This document shows, piece by piece, positions 1 through 5,030 of a stretch of DNA of 5,084 bases. The notes beneath the pieces were generated by a model. It was not told where the DNA came from. It was given only the letters and a program-made list of their open reading frames with translations, and ran no database searches. The position numbers and the translations under genes were made by a program. The DNA is from an uncultured Planctomycetaceae bacterium (lineage in GTDB: Bacteria > Planctomycetota > Planctomycetia > Pirellulales > Pirellulaceae). Location of the stretch: contig CALELC010000655.1 in NCBI GenBank assembly GCA_937904535.1, positions 1 through 5,084 of the forward strand, given 5' to 3'. Each line of letters opens with the position of its first letter. The stretch's first letter is position 1.

Positions 1-46
1 GTGCGGCGCTAGGAGCTGCTGGCTTGAGACGCTGCTAGTGCTGTAG

Positions 47-99
47 GTTCGATCGCGGAGCGAGCGGCCACCTCCGTCGCCGACCGCTCCGCCGGTCGG
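47..99 (+). repeat. Repeat copy 1, arms A (degenerate) and B
   Basis: Arm A at 47-73 has lost one loop base and carries a stem mismatch relative to the other copies. Arm B is intact: CCGACC at 80-85, loop GCTCCGCC at 86-93, GGTCGG at 94-99. Confidence 0.85.
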
Positions 100-170
100 A
101 GGCTGCGGCAACTGTTGGCGTTGATTGTCTGCAGCAACTCGCCAGCCTGCAGCTAGCTCTTTCTGTCTCT

Positions 171-224
171 GTTCGATCGGCGGAGCGATCGACTACCTAG
201 GTCGCCGACCGCTCCGTCGGTCGG
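171..224 (+). repeat. Repeat copy 2, arms A and B
   Basis: Arm A stem is TCGATC (173-178) with GATCGA (187-192) around loop GGCGGAGC. Arm B stem is CCGACC (205-210) with GGTCGG (219-224) around loop GCTCCGTC. The single loop change C to T still allows a G-U pair with the arm A loop. Confidence 0.9.
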
Positions 225-295
225 AGGCTGCGGCAACTGTTGGCGTTGATTGTCTGCAGCAACTCGCCAGCCTGCAGCTAGCTCTTTCTGTCTCC

Positions 296-336
296 ATTCG
301 ATCGGCGGAGCGATCGACTACCTTGTCGTCGGTCGG
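296..336 (+). repeat. Repeat copy 3, arm A plus 12-bp-deleted arm B
   Basis: Arm A is intact apart from its first base. Arm B is reduced to GTCGTCGGTCGG at 325-336, which matches loss of 12 bases (the left stem and most of the loop) relative to copy 2. This arm B can no longer form its hairpin. Confidence 0.85.
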
Positions 337-382
337 TGGCTGCGGCAGTTGCTCGGTTTGATTGTCTGCAGCGGCAACTTAC

Positions 383-403
383 TAGCTTGCAGCTAGCTTT
401 TTC
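383..403 (+). terminator. Terminator-like hairpin plus T-run in the copy 3 tail
   Basis: CTAGCT (382-387) and AGCTAG (391-396) form a 6-bp stem around a TGC loop, followed by a run of five T at 398-402. In copies 1 and 2 the matching segment carries two stem-breaking C changes and the T-run is interrupted, so only this copy looks like an intrinsic terminator. It could block plus-strand read-through from the array into the DUF1080 gene. The stem is short and function is unproven. Confidence 0.3.
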
Positions 404-449
404 ACTCCGTTCGATCGGCGGAGCGATCGACCACCTTTGCTTGCGCTGG

Positions 450-479
450 TTGTGGGCTGAAACCGCTCCGACCTACAAT
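450..479 (+). promoter_or_regulatory. Candidate sigma70-type promoter of the DUF1080 gene
   Basis: A -10 hexamer TACAAT at 474-479 (5 of 6 to TATAAT) lies 18 nt after a weak -35 TTGTGG at 450-455. Transcription would start near 486, leaving a leader of about 44 nt before the ATG at 530. The promoter sits just after arm A of repeat copy 4, and its spacer contains ACCGCTCCG (463-470 region), a possible remnant of arm B. The prediction rests on hexamer match and spacing only. Confidence 0.45.
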
Positions 480-529
480 AGGCCAGCTAAATGGCATCCC
501 TCCCCCCGACTCACCTGGACTTTAGAAGC

Positions 530-1282
530 ATGACGTTGCGAGCGATTTCACTTTCGGTTGCGGTTTGTCTGTCCGCGACTCTCGCTATTGGCGGAGCCTC
601 CTGGGCCGAGGACGCTCTGCCGGCCGAACCGGCGGGCATGAAGAGCATCTTCAACGGCGAAAACCTCGAACATTGGGACGGGGACGGACGGCTGTGGAAG
701 GTGCAGGATGGCGTGATCCGCGGCGAAACCACGACCGAAGCGGTGGCCGATGGCAACACGTTCCTGATTTGGACCGGTGGCGAGCTGGGCGATTTCGATC
801 TGCGGCTCTCGTTCCGGCTCAGCAACACCAACAACTCCGGTGTCCAATATCGCTCACGGCGGATCACCGAAGGCGTAAGAAACAATTGGGTCGTCGCTGG
901 ATATCAATGCGAGATCCGCAATGAAAACCAACTGCCCAACGTCGCAGCGTTCATCTATGACGAGCGTGGTACCCGCGGAAGAATCTGCTTGGTCGGCGAA
1001 AAGGCGACCTGGGAAGCCGAGGGTGGCAAGCAGGTCAGCGGTAAGCCGTTGATCGATCAAGCCGGCTTCGAGAAGCTGTTTCGGTTGGATGACTGGAATG
1101 ACCTGGTGATCCGTGCCAAGGGGAATCACATTCAGCACTACATCAACGGCCAACTGGTGCTCGACTTCACCGATAACGACCCGCAGAAGACGCTGCTCAA
1201 GGGCGTGCTCGCCTTGCAACTTCACGCGGGCAAGCCGATGTGGTGCGAGTTCAAGAATATCCGCCTCGCCGAACTAAAGTAG
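530..1282 (+). CDS. Secreted DUF1080 / 3-keto-disaccharide hydrolase-domain protein
   Basis: The 250-residue product has a Sec signal peptide at 1-26 (Arg4, hydrophobic core, cleavage after SWA) and one DUF1080 domain (PF06439, concanavalin-like beta-sandwich) filling about 36-248. Family landmarks are FNGENLEHWDG (41-51), WKVQDGVIRGE (56-66), NSGVQYRS (102-109), GYQCEI (124-129), WNDLVIRAKGN (189-199) and a C-terminal LQLHAGKPMW run leading to FKNIRL (ending about 246). Characterised family members hydrolyse 3-keto-glycosides, and the family is greatly expanded in planctomycetes, so a role in glycan or glycoside use outside the cytoplasm is inferred; the substrate is unknown. An in-frame ATG at 491 would add 13 residues before the signal peptide and lie about 5 nt from the predicted transcription start, so 530 is preferred. 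There is no clear Shine-Dalgarno. It is a monocistronic gene convergent with pyrE. Confidence 0.93.
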   Translation: MTLRAISLSVAVCLSATLAIGGASWAEDALPAEPAGMKSIFNGENLEHWDGDGRLWKVQDGVIRGETTTEAVADGNTFLIWTGGELGDFDLRLSFRLSNTNNSGVQYRSRRITEGVRNNWVVAGYQCEIRNENQLPNVAAFIYDERGTRGRICLVGEKATWEAEGGKQVSGKPLIDQAGFEKLFRLDDWNDLVIRAKGNHIQHYINGQLVLDFTDNDPQKTLLKGVLALQLHAGKPMWCEFKNIRLAELK

Positions 1283-1298
1283 CGGCAAAGCGCTGCCG
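1283..1298 (+). terminator. Small hairpin directly after the DUF1080 stop codon
   Basis: CGGCA (1283-1287) pairs with TGCCG (1294-1298) around a 6-nt loop, immediately after the TAG stop. No strong T-run follows (GTATCTT), so intrinsic terminator activity is uncertain. Confidence 0.3.
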
Positions 1299-1335
1299 GT
1301 ATCTTCCCGATCTTGCAGCCGTTGGTAGCAGATAT

Positions 1336-1356
1336 GAGCGATCCTCGAGATCGCTC
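1336..1356. terminator. Perfect 8-bp inverted repeat between convergent genes
   Basis: GAGCGATC (1336-1343) and GATCGCTC (1349-1356) form a perfect 8-bp stem with a 5-nt loop. It lies 54 bp after the DUF1080 stop and could serve as a bidirectional transcription stop or transcript-end stabiliser for both convergent genes. Neither strand has a T-run after it, so classical intrinsic termination is not supported. Confidence 0.4.
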
Positions 1357-1407
1357 GACATGGCGTGCCGAAGGACCGACGTGCATTCGTTCCGACGGAG
1401 CAGCCTT

Positions 1408-1449
1408 CAGTGTCAGCCTCGTGTGACACCGTGGGCTGACCGAGCACTG
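1408..1449. other. Compound stem-loop in the convergent gap
   Basis: CAGTG (1408-1412) pairs with CACTG (1445-1449), and the adjoining TCAGCC (1413-1418) pairs with GGCTGA (1434-1439), leaving a 5-nt bulge at 1440-1444. The 15-nt loop contains GTG-TGA-CAC, which could form a small inner stem. It could be part of a terminator region or a 3' end structure. Confidence 0.35.
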
Positions 1450-1461
1450 GTCCCTTGCGCC

Positions 1462-1485
1462 TGCCACTGACCTACAGTGACGGCA
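1462..1485 (-). terminator. Hairpin just downstream of pyrE
   Basis: CACTG (1465-1469) and CAGTG (1475-1479) pair around ACCTA, and TGC (1462-1464) with GCA (1483-1485) can extend the stem past a small bulge. On the minus strand the structure begins about 10 nt after the pyrE stop codon, the usual place for a terminator or 3' stabiliser. It lacks a U-tract. Confidence 0.4.
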
Positions 1486-1495
1486 CAGGGAATGG

Positions 1496-2053
1496 TTAGG
1501 CTTCGATGCCGAAGTCGCGGACAGTCAGCAGTGTCTGCAGCGGCACGCCTTCGGCGGCAAAGGCCGCTTGTCCGCCAGCCAGGCGATCGATGATCCCGAT
1601 CACGCCGCGGACCTTCAGTCCAAACGCACGGGCGGCTGCAACGGCCGCCAGGGCGCTGCCGCCGCTGGTGATCACGTCTTCGACGATCACGACTTCTTGT
1701 CCTGGCTCGACCGGGCCTTCGACTTGGCGACCGGTGCCGTGAGCCTTCGGCTCTTTACGCACCATGAAGCCGACGATCGGCAGGTCGCGCTGGCCGGCGA
1801 TGGTCACGACCGCTGCGGTGATCGGGTCGGCACCGATGGCCATGCCACCCACGGCATCGGGCAGACGCTCGGATGCTTGCAGCAGCTCCAGAATGCCGGC
1901 GGCGATGACGTTCGCCCCGCGGGGCTGCAATGTCAGGTTGCGGCAGTCGAGGTAATACGACGCGGTTTTGCCGCTGGCCAGGGTGAAGGTGCCAAACTTC
2001 AAGGCGTGTTGGCGGACGAGCTGCTTGAGCTCTTCAGGATCGTAGTCTTTCAT
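1496..2053 (-). CDS. pyrE: Orotate phosphoribosyltransferase
   Basis: The enzyme converts orotate and PRPP to orotidine 5'-monophosphate, the fifth step of de novo pyrimidine synthesis, in the cytoplasm. From the ATG at 2053 the product is 185 residues, a little short but within the range of the family. Visible motifs are an N-terminal substrate loop LASGKTASYYLDCR (25-38), the flexible catalytic loop VRKEPKAHGTG (98-108, with Lys100, Lys103 and His105) and the PRPP-binding motif VVIVEDVITSGGS (121-133, acidic pair Glu125-Asp126). The frame also opens at a TTG (2089), but the added 12 residues are not family-like and would run through two leader hairpins. No Shine-Dalgarno precedes the ATG. 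It lies 77 nt after the L,D-transpeptidase gene, same strand, and its 3' end faces the DUF1080 gene. Confidence 0.96.
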   Translation of the reverse strand: MKDYDPEELKQLVRQHALKFGTFTLASGKTASYYLDCRNLTLQPRGANVIAAGILELLQASERLPDAVGGMAIGADPITAAVVTIAGQRDLPIVGFMVRKEPKAHGTGRQVEGPVEPGQEVVIVEDVITSGGSALAAVAAARAFGLKVRGVIGIIDRLAGGQAAFAAEGVPLQTLLTVRDFGIEA

Positions 2054-2106
2054 GGACGGAATCTTCGTCCGCCCAGCCGCACGCGGCAAGACCCCAGTCG
2101 CCTGGG
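2054..2106 (-). promoter_or_regulatory. Structured pyrE leader with three consecutive stem-loops
   Basis: Reading on the minus strand, CCCAG-GCGA-CTGGG (2106-2093, a GNRA-type tetraloop), then GCCGC-GT-GCGGC (2087-2076, realistically a 4-bp stem with loop CGTG), then GGACG-AAGATTC-CGTCC (2070-2054), whose last base abuts the pyrE ATG. There is no Shine-Dalgarno, and the third hairpin would occupy the ribosome landing zone. The first hairpin could also be the 3' end structure of the preceding gene. The stems are visible; a regulatory role is inferred. Confidence 0.35.
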
Positions 2107-2130
2107 ACCCGCCGGTTCAATTCGAGTGGA

Positions 2131-3399
2131 TCAGCGGCGAATGGTGACCGACGAGCCTTGAGAAAGAATGCCGAACAGATCGTCGGCATCGGCCCCTCGC
2201 AGGCTGATGCAGCCCTTATCCGTCGGTTCGCTGCGGTCGGGGCTGCCGTGGATGCAGATTTGCTTACCGAGATCCAGCCACACGTTGCCGTAGGGATTGC
2301 GAGCATCACCAGCAGGAATCGGTGAACCGCTGGCATCATAGAAGGTGCGTGCCGATTGTTTGTCCTGCACCGTGTAAGTCCCTTCTTGAGGAGCCGGTGT
2401 GGAGCCGACGGCGACGGGGAAGCGGCCGGCGTACAGGTCGCCGAGGAAAATGGTCAGTTCATTCCGCGTCAGGTCAACTTCGGCGCGGAACGGGCCGCGG
2501 ACCACCTTCAGCTCGGTCCCCGGCAAAACAGCGACGGGATCCTCGATCGCATTGATGTTCGCCAGCAGTTGCCAGGGCAACTCATACTGGGCGGCGATCT
2601 CCATCAGTGTTTCCGCTTGGCCGACACGATGCGGTTGCTCGAGCAAGTGCTTGCGGGAGTAGATCACGATCGCCGCCAGCGGGTCGAGCCGTCCGAGCAG
2701 CGCTGACCGCTCTTCTTCGGTCATGTCAGGCGTGTTGTAGAACAGGCTGAGTGTCGCCAGCGCTTCGGCGGGTTGATCGGCTGCGTACTGCCGGTCGGCA
2801 GTGCGAATCGCGTTGGCCAGTCCGGCTTTTTCGGCCGCCGCGATGGCGCTGTTGGTCCCTGCGGGACTCGACGCTTGCGTGTCTGGGCTGACCCCGGTTT
2901 CCCAACTGGCGGGCTGGGTTTCATTTTTCCAGCCGGTGGACGGTAGGTTCTCAAGCGACCCAGGGTCGGGCAGGCTGAGTTGAGCGGTTTGGGTCGCGGG
3001 GTAGTCGCGGTTGAAATCGGGAGCCACCGCCGGCGAAACGTCATCAGGCTGCGGCAATTGACGGCTGGAGCTTTCGCCGGTGGCCAACACTACCGCTGCG
3101 TCGACATTCGCCGCACCGCTGGGAGCCGCAGTGTCAGCTGCTGCGGTGTCGGAAAACGTCAGCTCGGTGGGACCTTCGGCGGCCGGTGTTTGTGAGGCGG
3201 AATTATCCGCGATGCCGAGGCTGGCGAGCGAATCGGGGAGGCCCGGATCGATCGCGAAATCGTCGAACGAGTCGGATTCCTCGATCAGTTCGACGACTTG
3301 TTCGGGGAGCGGTTCGGGAGCGGCTGTCAATGAGACGTAACAGCCATACATGACTGTCATCATCAACAACACGACGATGGCCGTTTTGAGCGTTTGCAC
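2131..3399 (-). CDS. Membrane-anchored LysM and YkuD-domain L,D-transpeptidase
   Basis: The 422-residue product carries a hydrophobic N-terminal segment (about 7-24), a long Ala/Ser/Pro/Asp-rich linker (about 28-182), a helical stretch (about 183-256), a LysM-like peptidoglycan-binding module (about 257-300, including ETLMEIAAQYELPWQLL and LPGTELKVV) and a C-terminal YkuD catalytic domain (about 304-422). The catalytic pair is His384 in IHGS and Cys397 in DKGCISLR. Family members form 3-3 peptidoglycan crosslinks or attach proteins to the wall, so it should act in the periplasm. The usual Arg or Asn two residues after Cys is Ser399 here, with Arg at +4. Cys20 in MYGC is a poor lipobox match, so lipoprotein anchoring is possible but unlikely. 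The frame opens at a GTG at 3456, but the GTG at 3399 has GGAGG 9 nt upstream and puts the membrane segment at the N terminus, so 3399 is preferred. Confidence 0.9.
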   Translation of the reverse strand: MQTLKTAIVVLLMMTVMYGCYVSLTAAPEPLPEQVVELIEESDSFDDFAIDPGLPDSLASLGIADNSASQTPAAEGPTELTFSDTAAADTAAPSGAANVDAAVVLATGESSSRQLPQPDDVSPAVAPDFNRDYPATQTAQLSLPDPGSLENLPSTGWKNETQPASWETGVSPDTQASSPAGTNSAIAAAEKAGLANAIRTADRQYAADQPAEALATLSLFYNTPDMTEEERSALLGRLDPLAAIVIYSRKHLLEQPHRVGQAETLMEIAAQYELPWQLLANINAIEDPVAVLPGTELKVVRGPFRAEVDLTRNELTIFLGDLYAGRFPVAVGSTPAPQEGTYTVQDKQSARTFYDASGSPIPAGDARNPYGNVWLDLGKQICIHGSPDRSEPTDKGCISLRGADADDLFGILSQGSSVTIRR

Positions 3400-3408
3400 G
3401 CGATGATT

Positions 3409-3413
3409 CCTCC
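3409..3413 (-). promoter_or_regulatory. Shine-Dalgarno that decides the L,D-transpeptidase start
   Basis: The minus strand reads GGGAGGAA, with GGAGG at 3413-3409, then 9 nt, then GTG at 3399. This is the only strong ribosome binding site in the window. The upstream GTG at 3456 has none. Confidence 0.8.
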
Positions 3414-3421
3414 CTGAAACC

Positions 3422-3440
3422 GTGGCGATCGGCTCGCCAC
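3422..3440 (-). promoter_or_regulatory. Perfect 7-bp stem-loop just upstream of the transpeptidase Shine-Dalgarno
   Basis: GTGGCGA (3422-3428) and TCGCCAC (3434-3440) form a perfect 7-bp inverted repeat around 5 nt, ending 8 nt before the GGAGG. It may be an operator or an RNA stem-loop in the leader. Its position also argues that this stretch is leader and not coding. No convincing promoter hexamers were found in the rest of the 161-bp gap 3400-3560. Confidence 0.4.
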
Positions 3441-3560
3441 TAAGCCCTTCTGACACTCGATCAGCTTCGGAACTTACAACAACGCCTGGGCTGAATCTAG
3501 ATCATTCTGCGGGTTTCCTCCGCTTGAGGACGGCACCGACGTCGTGGTTTCCGCTTTCGC

Positions 3561-4289
3561 TCAAGGCATGATCGTTTTCACTAAGTCATCGACCGCAAAT
3601 GGTTTGGGAGCGACAAACACTTCGCCCGCGGTGACACCGGCCTCGGCGCCCGAGACGATCGCCGCCGCGCGCAGTCGCTCGACGATGTAGGGTTTCCCGC
3701 TGAACTGGGTCTGATAGCACAACACCGACTCGATCTTGGTCTCAAGCGTCGCGCCGATATCAACCGTGACATGATTCGCTTCTCCAGCCATCACCTCATA
3801 TTCAAAGGCAAGGCGGAAGTAGAGGTGCCGCGAAATCGCGTGAACCGGCAGCCCATCAAAGTACTCGTCCCACTTGCTCAGGCGGCTATAGAAAATCGCA
3901 GCGTCGGTCAGCAGCATCGCTTGATAATGATCGGGCGATGCCATCGGGGTTTTGTCACCAAAACCGATCACCAATCGCGGACGCCAACGCCGAAACTCCG
4001 TCGCCAATGCGACTCGGTTTTCGAAGTTGTCAAACAACCGCCGGTTGGGCAGGTTGAGGTTGATGCGTTCATGAATCCCCAACACGCGGGCCGCCGCATC
4101 GGCTTCGGCCAACCGCACTTCGGGCCCAGGCGAGCCGGGCGTCGGTTCACCATCGGTGAGATCGATGATCCCAACTCGATAGCCTTGCTTGACCAACTTG
4201 GCGAGCGTACCGCCGCAAGCGATCTCGACGTCGTCGGGGTGTGCTCCGACGGCGATGACGTCCAGTCGGTCTGAATCAGAAGCCATCAT
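3561..4289 (-). CDS. bshB1: PIG-L/LmbE-family zinc deacetylase, BshB1-like
   Basis: The 242-residue product matches the PIG-L/LmbE fold. It has AHPDDVEIACGGTLAKL (16-32), giving zinc ligands His17 and Asp20 and catalytic base Asp19, a DLTDGEPTPGSPGPEVRLAEA segment (43-63), and SPDH (118-121) giving the third ligand His121. BshB1-type signatures include the early E-x-R-L-x-E-A, CYQTQF (191-196) and the C-terminal GVTAGEVFVAPKPFAVDDL region. BshB1 deacetylates GlcNAc-malate to GlcN-malate in bacillithiol synthesis. The family usually has HPDH at the last motif; the first His, which stabilises the reaction intermediate in characterised members, is Ser118 here, so activity or substrate may differ. 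The start ATG overlaps the rdgB TGA in ATGA, implying translational coupling; a second ATG follows directly (4286). bshA and bshC are not in the window. PIG-L family membership is firm and the BshB1 assignment moderate. Confidence 0.82.
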   Translation of the reverse strand: MMASDSDRLDVIAVGAHPDDVEIACGGTLAKLVKQGYRVGIIDLTDGEPTPGSPGPEVRLAEADAAARVLGIHERINLNLPNRRLFDNFENRVALATEFRRWRPRLVIGFGDKTPMASPDHYQAMLLTDAAIFYSRLSKWDEYFDGLPVHAISRHLYFRLAFEYEVMAGEANHVTVDIGATLETKIESVLCYQTQFSGKPYIVERLRAAAIVSGAEAGVTAGEVFVAPKPFAVDDLVKTIMP

Positions 4290-4891
4290 GATGGGGCGAT
4301 CACATCCAGCAAACGAGGAAGCAGCTTTCTCAGCGCACGCGAACGGTGGCTGAGCACGTTTTTGACCGCTAAGCCGAGTTGCGCAAAGGTCAAATGATAT
4401 TCAGGAATGATAAAGAGCGGGTCGTAGCCAAATCCGCCATCGCCAGCGGCTTCATGAGCGATTCGCCCGCGGCAGAAGTCATCGACTTCAATTTGGACCT
4501 GACCCTGAGGATCGGCTAAGCAGATGAAGCAACAGAATGCGGCCCCGCGGCGCTCATCGGGTACCCCGGCTAGTTCATCCAGCAACCGGCGGTTGTTCGC
4601 CTGATCGTCTCCATGTTTGCCAGCGTACCGCGCGGACAACACGCCGGGCCGGCCGCCCAACGCATCGACGCTTAGCCCGCTGTCTTCGGCTAACACCCAG
4701 CGACCGAGGTGCTTGGCCTGCTCGACCGCTTTGAGACGAGCATTTTCCGCAAACGTGCTGCCGGTCTCATCGACTTCGATTGCGTTTGGCAGATCTGAAA
4801 GCGGCGTTAAGCGGATTCGATCCGCAGGCAACAACGCCCGCAGTTCGGCGACTTTATGAGCGTTTCCAGAGCCGACGACGAGATCGAACAT
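4286..4891 (-). CDS. rdgB: XTP/dITP pyrophosphatase (RdgB/HAM1 family)
   Basis: The enzyme hydrolyses non-canonical purine nucleotides (ITP, dITP, XTP) to monophosphates, keeping them out of DNA and RNA; it is cytoplasmic. The 201-residue length fits the family. Motifs in order: SGNAHK (8-13, the nucleotide-binding S/T-x-N-x-x-K), ETGSTFAENARLKA (42-55), LAEDSGLSVDALGGRPGVLS (67-86, Asp70 as the metal-binding catalytic acid), SARYAG (86-91), GGFGYDPLF (152-160) and SHRSRAL (181-187). The frame runs further upstream to a GTG at 5056, but those 55 residues read through palindromic repeats and have no family match, so the ATG at 4891 is chosen. No Shine-Dalgarno is visible. It is first gene of the minus-strand cluster and shares ATGA with the deacetylase gene. 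Confidence 0.96.
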   Translation of the reverse strand: MFDLVVGSGNAHKVAELRALLPADRIRLTPLSDLPNAIEVDETGSTFAENARLKAVEQAKHLGRWVLAEDSGLSVDALGGRPGVLSARYAGKHGDDQANNRRLLDELAGVPDERRGAAFCCFICLADPQGQVQIEVDDFCRGRIAHEAAGDGGFGYDPLFIIPEYHLTFAQLGLAVKNVLSHRSRALRKLLPRLLDVIAPS

Positions 4892-4933
4892 GAGCGAGGC
4901 CGGGTGCAGGTAGCAAGTTAGAGGGAGACGCAA

Positions 4934-4958
4934 CGTCGCCGACCGCTCCGCCGGTCGG
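4934..4958 (+). repeat. Isolated repeat arm B upstream of rdgB
   Basis: CCGACC (4939-4944), loop GCTCCGCC (4945-4952) and GGTCGG (4953-4958) match arm B of the left array exactly, with the same CGTCG lead-in as copy 1. There is no arm A directly before it. It ends 43 nt before the rdgB start codon and could form a stem-loop in the rdgB leader. Confidence 0.88.
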
Positions 4959-5030
4959 TGTGGCTGGGTTGGCTGGCTGCAAACGCCGAAGGGGCTGGCT
5001 TGCAGCTGTGACGTTTCCAGGCGGCGCCGG

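Larger units (their letters stand above)
47..436 (+). repeat. Tandem array of REP/BIME-like palindromic repeats, about 124-bp period, 3 copies plus a partial fourth
   Basis: Copies begin at 47, 171, 296 and 409, giving periods of 124, 125 and 113 bp. Each full unit has arm A (starting GTTCGATCGG, ending near ACCT), arm B (CCGACC, 8-nt loop, GGTCGG) and a tail of about 70 bp. The tails at 100-170 and 225-295 are almost identical, which indicates recent duplication. Copy 3 lacks 12 bases of arm B, which explains its shorter period. Copy 4 keeps only arm A (409-436). Arm A of copy 1 is degenerate. The array lies upstream of the DUF1080 gene. Short open frames that cross it are repeat read-through and not genes. 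The array is directly visible; calling it REP/BIME-like is an inference from its structure and intergenic position. Confidence 0.93.

Noticed and set aside
47..436. CRISPR array
   Set aside because: The repeat period of about 124 bp, the near-identical tails in place of unique spacers and the lack of cas genes rule this out.
491..529. Longer start for the DUF1080 gene at ATG 491
   Set aside because: It would put 13 polar residues before a good signal peptide and lies about 5 nt from the predicted transcription start.
125..533. Two overlapping plus-strand open frames (125-361 and 336-533)
   Set aside because: They read through the tandem palindromic repeats and the same peptide pieces recur with each repeat copy; no start signal or protein family is recognisable.
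1568..2161. Long plus-strand open frame opposite pyrE
   Set aside because: It is the antisense shadow of pyrE, with no recognisable domain, and pyrE motifs on the other strand are unambiguous.
3531..3567. Terminator after the deacetylase gene (CTTGAG pairing with CTCAAG)
   Set aside because: The 6-bp stem has a loop of about 30 nt, overlaps the stop codon and has no T-run.
4892..4938. Promoter for rdgB in the gap before its ATG
   Set aside because: TTGCGT and TAACTT-like hexamers occur on the minus strand but with spacing of 7 or 14 nt, too short for a sigma70 promoter.
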